Shown here one piece after another: positions 13,101 to 25,300 of a DNA stretch of 64,000 nt. The position numbers were made by a program, and so were the translations under genes. The stretch's first letter is position 1, and each line of letters starts with the position of its first letter. The notes below the pieces were generated by a model, which saw only the letters and a program-made list of their open reading frames with translations, was not told where the DNA came from and ran no database searches. Source of the DNA: Micromussa lordhowensis (taxonomy: Eukaryota; Cnidaria; Anthozoa; Scleractinia; Lobophylliidae). Where the stretch lies: assembly GCA_964020085.1 (NCBI GenBank), contig OZ026598.1, forward strand, positions 5,587,524 through 5,651,523, written 5' to 3'.

Positions 13101-16100
13101 CCTCTGAGTGGCGTACCATTTACCACCTGTCCTACCCTGAAGGGGGTAGTATTAACGATTATATTCCTAAGGACCCCTATTCCCTTCAGTACATGTATGT
13201 TAGGGTGGACGACGCTATAAGAGCCTTGCAATCCCTTGGGCAGGGTTCTTACATGGCCAAAACGGCCATTGTCAAACTAGTTTCAGTACTCTTCTCTGGG
13301 TGTTTATGTCCTTAAGAGCCCCTCTGGTAGCCTCCAAAACTTTGGGCGCCTCCCAGGTCCTGGAATTTATGGGGATAGAACTGGACAGTTCTCGTATGGA
13401 AGCACGTCTGCCAGAGGACAAGCTTAACCGTACCCGCGAACTGCTCAAGTCCTTTAAGCGCCGCTGCTCTGCGCGGTTGGTTGAGTTGCAATCCCTCATA
13501 GGGACCCTCCAATTTGCCTGTAGGGTGGCCGTCCCGGGGCAGACATTTTTACAACGTGTCATAAACCTTACCAGGGGGTTCCCAGCCGCTTTCACCATGT
13601 TCGTCTCAACAAAGAATTTTTTAAGGACCTTGATATGTGGTTGGTCTTCCTTACCGGGTCACCCCCTCCCCAGAGATAGAATTATTTACTGACGCCGCCA
13701 GTACGGTGGGCTTTGGGGGTTATTTTAAAGGGCAATGGTTCCAGGGAAGGTGGCCGCCCTACCTGCTCCTCAACCGCCAACAGGGTCTTAGCATCGAGTG
13801 GCAAGAATTATTTCCCATTGTAGTTGCCTGCACAATCTGGCATCCTCATTTTGCGGGCAAACAGTTACAGCTCTCGTGTGACAATGAATCCGTTGTCACC
13901 ATTATCAACTCTCGGCATTCTAAGGTCTCTAGGATTATGGACTTACTCAGGGCCCTTACCCTCCTCTCCATGAAGCACAACTTTTTTGTTTGTGCACGCC
14001 ATGTTCCTGGGGTCCATAATGTTATCGCTGATGCCCTCTCCCGTTTTCAGGAGCCCCGTTTCCGGGAAGCTCCTCCCAAGGCAAACAGGGACCCTTGCAC
14101 CATCCCGCCTTCATCAATGATCCTCTAAGAGATGAGGTATTCAACTAATTACTTCTTAAGAAAGTTCTTAGGGGCATCCTCCGTTTCCAGGGCCAACGTC
14201 ACATTCTTCGTCGGCCTGTTACCCCTAGGATTTTGCTTGCTTCCAATCTTGGAAACCTGGTTAGGACAGAGGGATTTCCCCATGATTTGGGCCACCTTTA
14301 CTTTAGCCTTTTATGGATTTCTGCGCTTTAGCGAATTCACTTACCATGGGGTAAATAGCTTCCGTCCCCAGTTCGACACATGGGTACCGATTGTGTGTCA
14401 TTTTATCCGAGTCTGGTATGTCCGCAGGACATCGTTGTTACGCTCAGGTCGTCTAAAACAGACTTCTCTCACCAGGGTCAGTCAGTCGTTATTGCCAAAG
14501 CCTCTGGTACCGTGTGCGCTGTATCAGCTATGCAGCAGTTTTTCCTCACCACGCACCCTTCCAGCGGCCCTTTTCAGTCGGGTCGGCTTCTTACCCACTC
14601 CGCGGTGATATGCCTTCTCCGGGATGCTGCCCGGTGCACGGGTTTGCCCTACCATAGCCTTAAGGGCCACAGTTTTTGTATTGGGGCCGCTTCTGAGCAG
14701 TTGCTGCAGGCTTACCAGATTGGCTTATCAAAGTGCTAGGAAGATGGTCTTCTGACTGTTGCCAGTTATACATCAGTACACCACAGCAAGTCCTGTTGTC
14801 CGTGGCCCCACATATGGCTAGCATCTCAAGCCCAGATTCATTCGTTTAAATGTTAACTTTTGTTTTAACCCGCATAGTTAGTGTTAATGGCTTGGGGGAT
14901 ACATGCTTCACATGTATCAGTGGCGGTTAAGTCTCCACAGCGACTTCCCCTAGCCTCGCTCTGTATTTGTTTACGTTCTCGGTTTTATGTCCTTCCACCT
15001 AGCTGCCAATACTCTTGTCCAATCCAGCACTGCTGGGGAGATAATTGAGGCTTCATCGGTCGGCGTTTCGTATACCTTTGTGCCTTGCTGGCGTTAGGTT
15101 CGAGCCGTTTTTGCTTCACTGTAGTGCGTGGCCGGCCTAAGCTTCAGCTCGTAGCGCTCCTAGATGTTATCTGTCATGGCACGTTGCTGCTATGTCACGC
15201 TATGGGAAGTTGCCTGTCATGCCAACCACTAAGTGGTGTTCCCCCTAATTACGCCAAACATGTCTTTGTTCTTTATTAATTAGATCTTACAGTAACTAAG
15301 TTAGTTAAGCAGAACTGGGACATTAATGAGTTTTAAAAATCAAAACTGAATTAAGATTCTTCATTTCATTTGGAATGTCATCAAAAAATTTTGATCCATT
15401 GAAACAGAAAGACTTCCATGCAGTCTCAGTTCTTACTTTGGGCAGCATTAAAGTCTTCTTATTTCCCCTCGTGTTGTGGATAGTTCTGAAAGCCTTATAA
15501 TAATCCTTAAAAAACGTTGGAGGCGATCCCTTTAATCATTTGAAGGTTATTTAAATTAATAGTATGCATGTCACGCCCCATAGACAAGGGAAGCCATTTT
15601 AAATTCTTCTCGGCATCCGAATCTTTGGTCTTGGGCTTTCATTGATGCAAACAGATCGAGTCCCACAAACACAGACAGGTTGGACAAACGAGGGACCCCC
15701 ATACTTTTTGGTTTCATATCATGATAGAGCGGTTTTTAATTGTGTGTCGGAAGTTGTCACGCCATTACTTTGTTTTTTGTTGTTGTGGTTTTTCTACGGT
15801 TTTAGATTGGCTGAGTAGTCTAATTTGTAAGCGATTGGCTTGGTTGCGGTTTTATGATGCTTAATTGAAAATGGCCGCTCTACTATGAAGTCGCTAATCA
15901 AATAACTACCCTTAAGAGATGGCGTGCATGCATTTAGTTCATTTTAAAATTTGTGCAGTAATGTTTTTTGTCTCATGATTGAAAGGTGAATGAACTGCTT
16001 GCTTTTGAACATTGTTTGCTGATACATCATAATAATTATCTGTCATGCAAACTAAGCTTGGTGGGAATTATTCAGTTCTAAAAGCGAGACTTGTCACTGC

Positions 16101-17349
16101 TAATGTCCTCGCATCTTACTTCCACAGGATCCTGCTGATGCCATGTTTAGGAAAGGTCAGTGAAGTCCCTTTTGGTCAAATATTCTATAAATGAACTTAT
16201 CATGAAATAATATTTACCATTCGATGCATTTTTTTCTTCCTTTTTATTGGCCAAGAGCCGACCACATGACCTGCAAATAACTGCCTACAAATAATGGTCT
16301 GCTCATGTGTAGTGCTGTCTAAATGTGTTTTTCTGCTCATGCGTAATTGTACCATGATCTCTGGTGAAAAATGGCAGATTGCTCTCCTGAGCTGTCAGAG
16401 AGTAATTTAAATAAAGAAACAAATTTGGTGATTGCATGAATGATAAAGCAATTATTGAACTTGGTATAAGCAAAATATTGCTATTTGTCAGTGTCTCATA
16501 CATGTAGATCAATATTAATTTTATTGATCTGCTCTCCAAGTGCTGACAAATCACAATATTTTGCTCCACCTTGTCCAATAATTGTTAATTAATGGCACCT
16601 TTTAGTAGGAAACTAGTCTGAGACCACTGGTTGTTTTCTTTGGGTTTAATTTAATATTGTTCACATCTAAAGCAGACATCTTAGTAATAGCAAATTGAAT
16701 TCAATTCAGTTATAGGTTATAAATAAGGACTTTTTATTAATCTCTATGTTTTGAGTTTCACTGATCTTATTTATAATCAGCACTGGAAAGTTAACATCAC
16801 TATCTGCAGTCTAGACACAATTGCCATTTATTGTTGATCAAGAGTAACAAAATCTGAAACTTGAGTTTGCCCTTTTGTAATAATTCGTTTTTTGTGTTAT
16901 CCTTCTAGGTTCTTTATCTGCCATGCGTCTGCTCACAGCTGCCACCAAGTATTATCCAGACAAAGTTGAACCTCTTAGTCGTGCATTTTGGATGAGAATT
17001 TGGTCAAGGGTGTGTTTAAAATTTCTGCTTATACCAGCTGGTTCAGGCCAGGGTGCCGTAACAAACCAACTGCTTATTAAATGGCACTGAAATTTGAATA
17101 ACAGTACATTAGAAACCTTAACTTCATCGTCGTGTTTCCCAATAGAAGATTTTGTTCCTTGATTTCAGGCTAAGGTTTCCTAACACAAAAGCCATTCAAT
17201 TTCGCTATTGGTTATTTGCCCAGCAAACCTTTGTTAATATTAATAATAATGATAATGATGAAAATAAAAATGAAAATGGTAACGATAATGATAATGATAA
17301 TGAATATAAAATTGAAAATGGTAACGATAATGATAATGATAATGATAAA

Positions 17350-17400
<51 letters not shown>

Positions 17401-20400
17401 GAAGAAATTGTAGTGCCCGAATTCCATGTGAATATAATTGTTCAAATGTGCATTACAGCTCAAATTATCTAAAACTAAAACAAAAAGTTACAAGCTCTAA
17501 AATTACAGCTACTGATAACTAATCTAAATCACAGAAGTGGTGATAATCAAAGGCGGAAAAAAAATAAAACGAGATAGAAAAAAACCAAAAGCCAAATCAC
17601 AGAAGTGGTGATTATCAAAGGTGGAAAAGAAATAAAACAAGATAGAATAAAACCAAAAGCCAAAATTCTCAGGAAACTACAATAGTATTTGAATTTTATG
17701 AAAACACTTCTCAAAACAAGTATGTCTTAAAATGACATAATTTAATACCCTTTGTTTCAGGATGAAGACATTACAGAACCACAGAGTCTCCATGAGGTAA
17801 GCCAAAGGATGTCTTGCTCGATGGGTTGCCATTCTTCACAGTGGACGTATTTAAAACACGAAATGGTGAAATGACAAAATGGTACTCTGGTTAGCCTAAA
17901 TAGCACTCTGGCTAGGCTAAATAGTGCTCAGGTTAGCCTAAATATCACTGACTCGTCAGTGGTGAGCTCTCAATAGTTTAAGGGTTACCCCTTACAGAAC
18001 AGATGCACTCATATCCCACATTGACTCTTACCTGTAGTACCATTTTGTCATTTCACCATCATTGTGTTTTAAGGTGGCTCAAAACAGTTTCCAACACTTA
18101 TATTTGGATACGTCGTTATAACCACTGTTTATCATTTGATGCTACAATCATGGTATCAAAAAACTGCCCAATCATTGTTGAACACGTTGTCATCATTTTC
18201 TTGACACAATAGGTTACCATAGCAACAGTATGACCTCTGAAAAGCACCCTTAATTACAGCTTTAGGGGCTTATAATTCAAAAACGGGTTCAGATCGAGCC
18301 ACCTTAAATTTTCGAACATTTAAGGTGGCTCTAAACCCCATGTACAGAATTTTTTTAAACTTTGCCAAAAGTTGCGTCTTATTATGCTTATCAAAAGTTG
18401 ATAATATAAGAAAATTTTACCGTGCCGTTTTTGAATTATAATCCCCTAAAGCTGTAATTAAGGGTGTTTTTCAGAGGTCATACTGTTGCTATGGTAACCT
18501 ATTGTGTCAAGAAAATGATGACAACATGTTCACCAATGATTGGGCAGTTTTTTGATAGCATGATTGTATCATCAAATGATAAACAGTGGTTATAACGATC
18601 TATCCAAATATACGTGTTGGAAACTGTTTTGAGCCACCTTAAACATGCCCCTTCACAGTCATCACTTCACAAAGGCCGAATCCATGTACTAAGGCTACAG
18701 CCAAACGTGCCTTTGCTGACCAACACCTCCCCTATTTGGGTATCTCCCATGAGAGGACCCTATTATGGTCCCAGCTGCAGGCAAACAACACATTGCTTAA
18801 GCTGGTCGCTGGTCGTTGCACCCTGAAGTGAGTTTGCACCCACATCGACTCAAGTTATATATCAAACACGAGCGACAGTGTTTCATCGGGATATCCAAAC
18901 ACCGAGAAGAGAGTTGAAAATACGACGCGCAACGGAGTATTTTTGACGAAATTCGAGGTGTTTGGATAGCCGATGAAACACTGTTTCGAGTGTTTGATAT
19001 ATCTTCTCAATCGAAACAAAAACTAAGGAGAAAATCGAGAGGTAAAATCGTCAAAATCCATGCTAATTAAGACCGGGTATCAAAACCTCCTTCACGGTTG
19101 TGATTTTCTTTGTTTTAGCTTGATGAATTATTAATGAGTTTGAGAAATAGTGATCAAGTTCTTAAAGTTTATCTTTCTCTTACCCAGCAAAAAAGACAAT
19201 TTTGTGGGCATAATAAAACAAAATCTCACAAAACATGTTTATATCTCGTTCTTTAATCCATTGAAGGTGCAGGCAAACTCAAAATGGAAGGTTCGTAATG
19301 AGTTCAGGGGTGTGAAGTAATTGTGCCCACTAACAGAAGGTTCAATTGTAAGGGGGAAGTGACTGGGAGGTCAACTTTGTGGCTAAACCTGCTAAGAATA
19401 GACCTCATACACAAGTTTGTATTAAAATTAAAAAAAAAGTGTGATTCTTTTTGTCTTTACAACTAAAATACGTCATTTATTTTGAAGGTCAGAAATTTTT
19501 CCACTGCTAGGCCAGATGCATGCAAATTAAAGACAATGACCGTGATCAACTACAGTGCACCAGGCTGCTTTCATAGACTGGGAACTGGGTATTGCTGTAC
19601 TGTTGATCATTTCTTTTTCTTAACAGGTGTGCCAGAACATTGGATTAACTGGACACCAGACCCAGTCCCTTGTGAGTAAAATTGGCGACCAGGAAATCAA
19701 AGATAAACTCAAAGAAACAACACAGAAGGCTCTTGATATGGGGGTAGGTAGATGGGGCAATGCATGAACCATCATTAGTTGCTTTAAATTATATCAGCCA
19801 TTTTCTCACGTGAAACCTGGTTGATACAGAAAAGTCGAGCAACCTTGAACATTGTCCAGTTATGTCCCTCTCTCTGTCATGCAGCGTTAAAGTGCTCGCA
19901 TAGCGTTGCGTGATGTCACGCAATTACGCTCTCGCTTAGTGTTTCGTGACAGAGGAAAGGTCCCAAGGGGACTCCTTATGACAAGCTTAACGATTAGTCA
20001 CTTAATTAGAGAAGCACATAGGTGAGAGGTTTTTGCAAGAAAGGTCGAGCGCTGAGATACAAATATTTCTGTTATACTCAGGCTTTTGGGGCTCCAATCA
20101 TTGTCGCACACGTCAATGGCGAACCTCACATGTATTTTGGATCTGACAGATTCCTTACGTTAGCTCATCTTCTGGGTAAGTTGTGGATGCTGTTGTGGAA
20201 TATTTTAAACCTTTTGGCGTTATCCATGCACCACATTTGTTAGATTTTTGTGAAGATGTACTACTAACAGAAAAAAATTAAACTTTCTCCAAGCTAGCCT
20301 GTTTATGTGTACTATATGTACTATATGTACATGTAACTGGTTTATGATTTCAAATAACTCCTCCCCTCCCTTCCCCTCCTCTTTTCTTCCCCCTCCCCCA

Positions 20401-20518
20401 GGCGGAGGCGTAACAGAACGTTAACTGTACTGGTTTAAAAACTATTTCCATTTTCTCATTTCATTTTTCAGGAGTGGAATGGGAAGGGCCTCTCGCGCCT
20501 CGGAGTTCAAATCTTTAA
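7191..20518 (+). CDS. GSTK1: Glutathione S-transferase kappa 1, complete, nine exons
   Basis: Exons: 7191-7262, 10301-10382, 10756-10856, 16128-16155, 16909-17009, 17761-17796, 19627-19743, 20082-20175, 20472-20518. The phases agree and give 225 aa, close to the 226 aa of the human protein. The start follows AAG and encodes MAVAKRTVELFYDVLSPYSW; the SPYS segment holds the catalytic Ser region of this DsbA-like fold. Further diagnostic segments are GIMAGSGNKPP, MRIWSRDEDITEP and GSDRF near the C terminus. The family conjugates glutathione to electrophiles in mitochondria and peroxisomes. The C terminus is SNL, where the human protein ends ARL (a peroxisomal signal), so peroxisomal targeting is uncertain. 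Introns 1, 3 and 6 carry large mobile elements, and exon 4 is only 28 nt. Confidence 0.95.
7296..7411. mobile_element. Short MITE with 22-bp inverted ends
   Basis: ACTTCAGAATACCCGG at 7296 pairs with CCGGGTATTCTGAAGT ending at 7411 with one mismatch in the 22-base arms. It lies 33 bases inside GSTK1 intron 1. Confidence 0.6.
8586..9880. mobile_element. hAT-like non-autonomous transposon with 5-bp TSD
   Basis: The element starts CAGGGCTCAAC and ends with the reverse complement of CAGGGCTCGAC. TCATT flanks it directly on both sides (8581-8585 and 9881-9885). Subterminal stretches with TGGTCGCCAGC occur in inverted orientation at both ends. CAGGG termini are typical of hAT elements; 8-bp duplications are usual, but 5-bp hAT groups are known. 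No transposase ORF is visible in the 1.3 kb. It lies in GSTK1 intron 1. Confidence 0.65.
11525..12774 (+). pseudogene. DIRS gag-like protein, frameshifted
   Basis: Two overlapping frames (11525-12262 and 12238-12774) form one original protein. The first has a SAP-like helix pair (STEVLHLRLQALNLP, then LISALKRA) near its N terminus and acidic linkers (SDQDDEDP). The second has Cys/His motifs (HCFVCSSPYHSQADC, then paired Cys ending HVCSGCRSPSH) that probably bind nucleic acid. The first frame opens without an ATG, and the frame change near 12240 breaks the protein. Confidence 0.7.
12776..13680 (+). pseudogene. DIRS reverse transcriptase, internally deleted
   Basis: The N-terminal fingers are present (GPFPSSPLPNFQCHPVGVVPKK, then INDYIPKDPYSLQY and GSYMAKTAI, where an Asp is expected after AKT). 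The reading then jumps within about 40 bases to the thumb side (APLVASKTLGASQVLEFMGIELD, in another frame from 13300). The intervening palm with the catalytic YxDD-type box is missing, so this RT cannot function. The RNase H follows directly. Confidence 0.8.
13640..14128 (+). pseudogene. DIRS RNase H domain
   Basis: The frame is open and shows the expected acidic residues in order: LFTDAAS (Asp), SIEWQEL (Glu), LSCDNESVV (Asp) and the closing NVIADALSR (Asp). It is the best-preserved part of the element but is cut off from an intact RT. The stop is at 14126-14128. Confidence 0.75.
14132..14849 (+). pseudogene. DIRS tyrosine recombinase, frameshifted and active-site mutated
   Basis: The N-terminal half carries AFYGFLRFSEF with the first catalytic Arg. 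After a frameshift near 14380 the protein continues with VTLRSSKTD and reaches GHSFCIGAAS, where the family has an Arg in HSFRIGAA; the codon is TGT, consistent with CGT to TGT decay. A second frameshift near 14710 leads to IKVLGRW and QLYI, the latter holding the likely nucleophilic Tyr, and stops at TAA 14847-14849. Confidence 0.75.
17236..17400 (+). repeat. AAT/GAT microsatellite
   Basis: Runs of GATAATGATAAT pass into an uninterrupted AAT tract at about 17349-17398 in GSTK1 intron 5. The Asn-rich ORFs here are repeat artefacts. Confidence 0.9.
17526..17661 (+). repeat. 68-bp tandem duplication
   Basis: Two adjacent near-identical units begin AAATCACAGAAGTGG at 17526 and 17594 and differ at a few positions. 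Confidence 0.85.
18071..18640. mobile_element. Large foldback element, family F copy 1
   Basis: It starts AAGGTGGCTC and ends GAGCCACCTT. Arms of more than 200 bases (18071-18287 and about 18432-18640) are near-exact inverted copies, including the segment with ACCAATGATTGGGCAG near 18532. A further GAGCCACCTT/AAGGTGGCTC pair in the centre (18296-18331) suggests two elements in tandem or a duplicated end. A second copy is at 48566-49153. Confidence 0.75.
18853..19010. mobile_element. Foldback MITE, family G
   Basis: The left arm reads ATATATCAAACACGAG, ACAGTGTTTCATCGG and ATCCAAACACC; the right arm gives the same blocks in reverse complement. The GC-rich centre has no coding capacity. It lies in GSTK1 intron 6. 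Confidence 0.7.
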
Positions 20519-22370
20519 AGTAACAGTGATTTCGTACTGCAGTATACAGTCCAACCTACACAAACGGCCACCTCTCTACAACGGCTACTCTCCTCTATCC
20601 CCAAGGTGGCCGTTGGGGAGAGGTTCGACTGTAGTTTAGAACTGTGTAGTGTTAGAACCACGGGAATGGAGATTCAAATCTTGCGGAAAAGGAATAATAA
20701 CAGCAGTAACATCGGCAACAGAAGCAGCAAATATGTTAGCAAACAAACTATTCATTATTAGTAGAATTCTACTAGTATACTAATGCAAATGCTGTAATCT
20801 GATTGGCTGAACCATTGCACACTATCAGCCATTAGTGTGCAGTGGCTTGTTGTGATCGACAAAAGTGTAACGTTTTCTCGTTTCGCTGAATTTTTGAAAG
20901 AACATTTAGAAACAAATGAATAAACAAAATTTTCGAGAAGACTAAAAGGAGGGGATTTACGGTTTCTTGAATTAAAAAAAGCCCGAAAGTTTTGATAGAA
21001 ACTGATAAGCGCGCATACACAACCGCAAATGCCAAATTGACAATTAATTCAGTCCGCGCGAGTTAACTCTCTAAAGCGTGAAGTTAAAGACCAGAAATAA
21101 TTGGAATCATTATTTGAAGGAAATTTCAGTTAGAATTCTACTAAAACAATTAGATTATTCGCTCTCGATTTCTATGAGGTGATAATTGATTCGGCCTTCG
21201 GCATCAACTATCACCTCATAGAAATCTCGAGCTCACTATCTAATCACGTACAGTACATCACACCAACTTGCCACAACCAAATTATTCGCATCAGACTCGT
21301 TTCCAGGGTCTTCTCTCTTCCTCCCTCGGTTGACTTTCTCAGTCAATCAAAGAGCGATCTACTGCACGTGCAAAACTGATGCCTCGACATGAAGTGAGTG
21401 AACGCAGGGCGTAGACTTTTCCCGCCTTGAGTGACGTCTCCGTGTCCGCGACTCTAGCTTGGGTTTTGATTGGCCAATTAATGAAAAAAGCCAACATAAA
21501 CACTAATATAAGGACCTTTCTGAATTTACTGATATTGTATGTTAGCGGTTTTCTAATAGATTAGTTTTTATGAAGAAATAAAAGGAGCTGTTGAGTTATG
21601 TTGGCCGCGAAAGAGAATACCGTAAAATTGAAGAAAACCTAAAAATAGTAGTTTACTAAGATAGAAAATACTCATGTAAGTTAAGGTGTAAATTAAGTAC
21701 GGATGGTTGACACTGTAGTTTATTAATTATTGCACAATTATTTTATGTACAAATCGTCGTTGTCTTTTTCTTCTATCTCTGTTTTACCAAGAGATTTTGT
21801 GTTATTCACATGTCATCTAACATAACATAACATCTAAAGCTCAAACTTTAAAGGGACACATTTATTTAAGTTTCCTGGCTTGGTATCGGTTCTGATATAG
21901 ATTAATGTCGTGGGACGTTTTGATTTGGTGTAACGCTGCAACTTTTTAAGTTCCAATGTAACAATCAGTCTTTCCTCGTCGCAAAAGCCGGCTTTCGTTT
22001 CTCTTCGTCCCTGCATGAAGTGATATATACTTATCATACAATCAATTATGAAGATCATCATTACAATTTTAGGCGAATATTGATGGCCTAGTCCAGTGCT
22101 TTCTTGTAAGGTAGCCTTTCATGAGAAGCTCAATTTATACTTCACTGTACATTCTCAGTACCTGTAGCTTTTTGCCAATTGAAAACTACATTTTACGTTT
22201 GTTACTTTTTACAGTCGTTCATGCGGCTCTGAGCAATTCTTTGAAATTAAATTAGGACGAACTAGCCAAAGATTTGTGATGGGCGCGAAAGGAAGGGGCT
22301 TATCGTGTAGGGGCGCGTACAAGAGGGTACTTTGAAAGGGCCTTTGAGGAGAGGGCGCGCACATCTTGTG
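20519..22370. other. Intergenic region between convergent GSTK1 and the membrane-protein gene
   Basis: No gene is supported. It holds a small pogo-like MITE (20547-20631) and a palindromic element around 21122-21241 whose arms read TTCTATGAGGTGATA against TATCACCTCATAGAA. Confidence 0.6.
20547..20631. mobile_element. Small pogo-like MITE with TA flanks
   Basis: It starts CAGTCCAACC and ends GGTTCGACTG, flanked by TA on both sides. Inner arms share AACGGCCACCT. The CAGT termini and TA duplication fit the pogo/Tigger branch of Tc1-mariner. Confidence 0.55.
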
Positions 22371-25300
22371 TTAGTACTTATGGTAAGAGGGCTTAATAAT
22401 CAAACGTGGTGATTTGTACCCAGTGGGGATGGGTGAAATGCTGTTTGGTTGAATGCGAGTGACGTTTTGATCGGATCCCGGCCTCTTCCAATCGGCGGGT
22501 GTGTCGGGACTGACTGATTTCCTCCGAGACGCAGTATCGCTTGTCTGGGATTTGCTTTCAATGTCTTCGATGACGAGTGACTTTCTGCGCTTTTCCCCCG
22601 GTGTTACCAAGAGCGAGTCCATTCTTAGACTCTTTGCGCTGTGGACGAAACCATTTGTGTCTTGATCCCTGTAATTAGCTGTAGGAATCTGAGATTTCCT
22701 TCTCGCTGTCGCCGCTTCATTTTGCTTCTTTTTCTTTTTCTGTGTTTCATCAGGAACCACTGACTTGCGTCGCTTTGTTTCTACATCTGGTACAGCAATG
22801 TCTACATCTAACTGTTTTTTGTCTTCCACAGCTGCTTCTTCTCCAGATAGCTCGGAATCTGCTGTCTTTCGTTTCTTTCCCTCCCTATCTTTTCTTTTCT
22901 TTTTCTTCTTTACCTTAGTTTCTTTCTCTTGCAAGACTGCTGAGCGTCTTTGCTGTTTAGCAGGTGAGGCTGGTGTGACATCCAATCTTGTGATGTCCTC
23001 AGCAAGGGTTGTGATTGCTTCCTCGGATGAATCGTCGGAATCGACTGTCTTCTTCTTTTCTTTGCCATTTTTCTGCTTTTTCTTTTTCCTTTTGCCATCA
23101 TTTGCAACAGTGGAATTATTTTGGCCATTGGTAGATGGGGTTGATGTTTCTTTGAACCCAATGACGTTCCCTCTTGAACTTTCTCCTTGTTCCACATTAG
23201 CGACTGTGGACTTTATGCATTCGTTGTAAGGGGTAGCTGAGGTTCCAGTTATCCTCTTTTGCTTTTTCCCAGAGACTTCATCGTCTCCGACACTTGCGAT
23301 TATGGAAATGGGCTTTCTCAGACGTGGACTCACAGGTGGTGTCGATCGACCATCTTTGCCTTTTCCGGAAACTCCAGTTTTACCTAAAACCAATTCTTCA
23401 TTGTTTTCAACCGATTTTGTTTCGTTTTCTAAAGTCGACACTTTTGTGGTCTTTTTCGCTTTCGTGTACGCATCTCTTGGCGTGACAACTTTTCTATCAT
23501 TTTCAGTTGTATTTGTAATTGACTTTCTTCTCTTTTCTCCTTCAGTAACTTGTAACGTAGAAGATTTCCGAGAGATCTTGGCTTGTGTTGCAGAGTTTAT
23601 TCGTGTCCCATCGTCTTCGTTCACAGGCGTTATAGACCCTCGCCTCAACGTTTTCTCAGTATTTGCGGATAGCAAAATGTTTTTGCTTTTCTTCAGTTTC
23701 TCTTGCTTTTTGTTCTTCTTTGCTTTCTTCACGGGCAGGAAAACTGTCTTTTCTCCAGCATCTAAGCTTAAATCAGAAGAAATAATGGATGCCTTTCGCT
23801 CTTCTGGGACATCACTCTTGTTGACGGAAAGCTTCGCACTGCCATTAGCCAGACTTGGAGAGTGTGATTTTCGTCGCATTTTATTTGGCTCACCAGCTGT
23901 TTCGTCCATGTTTATCTCCTCAATAAAACCTGGATTTTTAATTCCTTTCGAGAAATACGGACTCACACTGGAAGGCCCAAGCGTTCGTTCATCATCGCTG
24001 TTCAAAATGTCACTCAAATTTTCGTCGTCTCCTAGATTAACTATGCTTCCGCTGTCGATACTCTGTCTGTCCTCAAGATCAGGTCCGTCGTCGTCCAAAA
24101 TGAGTCTTGGCGGAGTCCGCTGGTTATGCAGCTCGGTTGGTTTGTACGCTGGCACCAACGACCTCGCTGGGTAGCCAGGGGACGACCAGTTGTGGTGTTC
24201 TTTCGTAGCCTCGTCATTACTTCGAGGCAAGCCGCTGGTTGTGAACGCTCTCCCATTAGCTGATAAGTAAAATGACAAAGAATGAAATACATTAGCAGTA
24301 AGACATATGGGACGTCAAAAATGCACGATGTAACTCCATAAAATGTTTTGTTTCTTCGCCCTTTCAAAGAATATGGTCGTTTTACCCTTTATTGAACTGT
24401 ATTGTGCGCGAGGGGAGATGTAGTCTTGAATTGTGTATGTTTTCTAGATGAAGCTACTTTTTCACCATTACGGATAATCCCTTTACAAATTATGTTTACG
24501 GCAACCGCATAACCTGTCTAAACTGAAATAGGATATTGAATCAGGGTATTGAATTAAGGGTCAGGTCTTCATGAGGGTATCGAATTTTTGGTCAGGTCAT
24601 CAATAGGGTAGGGAAAATCGCAGATTTCGGTCTTAAATGGGCTAAAGGTTTTGAGAAGTGCGCCGCACATCCCCACCCAATTTTTCAGGGAGTAACCCCC
24701 CTCCCGGACATTTCCTTTAGATTGCCGAGAGAGAATCGAAAAAGAAAAACTCAATTGCAACTTCAGAGTGATAACAGGAGCTAACAGGATGTGAAATACT
24801 TTCAGTATTCATACATTCCAGTGGCGCCTAAACATTATGCGTCAAATTTGTGGGGCTCATGGAGAGAGACCTGTTGATGAAGTCAAAGCGAATCGCTGTT
24901 TGGCATGAATTACGGCCTTCTCAACCCAAGGGATTGTTTCTGATTGTTCACAAACCAATATTTAGCGTTACGTCTACGGCAAGAAGCAAATGAACGGTAA
25001 AAATTGATCTTTTGTCGCTTGTTTTCGTATTTTCTGTGAAAAGCTGCTTTTTGTTCTATCATAGAAGTAAAGAAAATCAGAGGCGAGATTTGCCGTTTCC
25101 TGTTAACGCCATTTAAACAGTCTTATTACTTATTTAAAATTACTTCATTGTGATTGGCTGAGAGCAGGCCAAGTTATCGTTAATTCGTAATTTGGCAGTG
25201 CAAATCAACGCACGCACGTTGGCAGTTTTCTTAGTCATATAATTAATGAGTAATCATATGAACGGTCTAGCAATTAAGGATTTACACTGCTCGCGACAGT

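Larger units (their letters stand above)
11330..15290 (+). mobile_element. Decayed DIRS-type retrotransposon in GSTK1 intron 3
   Basis: In order on the + strand lie a gag-like ORF with a SAP-like segment and Cys/His motifs, a reverse transcriptase, an RNase H and a tyrosine recombinase. That set and order are diagnostic of the DIRS order, which integrates by recombinase rather than DDE integrase. Frameshifts and an internal RT deletion make this copy inactive. The outer ends are approximate; terminal repeats could not be defined by eye. The element is in the same orientation as GSTK1. Confidence 0.85.

Noticed and set aside
17152..17413. Asn-rich and Ile-rich ORFs
   Set aside because: Translation of an AAT/GAT microsatellite.
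23302..24174. 290-aa plus-strand ORF
   Set aside because: Antisense of the Lys/Ser-rich exon; Phe/Ser-rich composition is the mirror of Lys/Glu codons.
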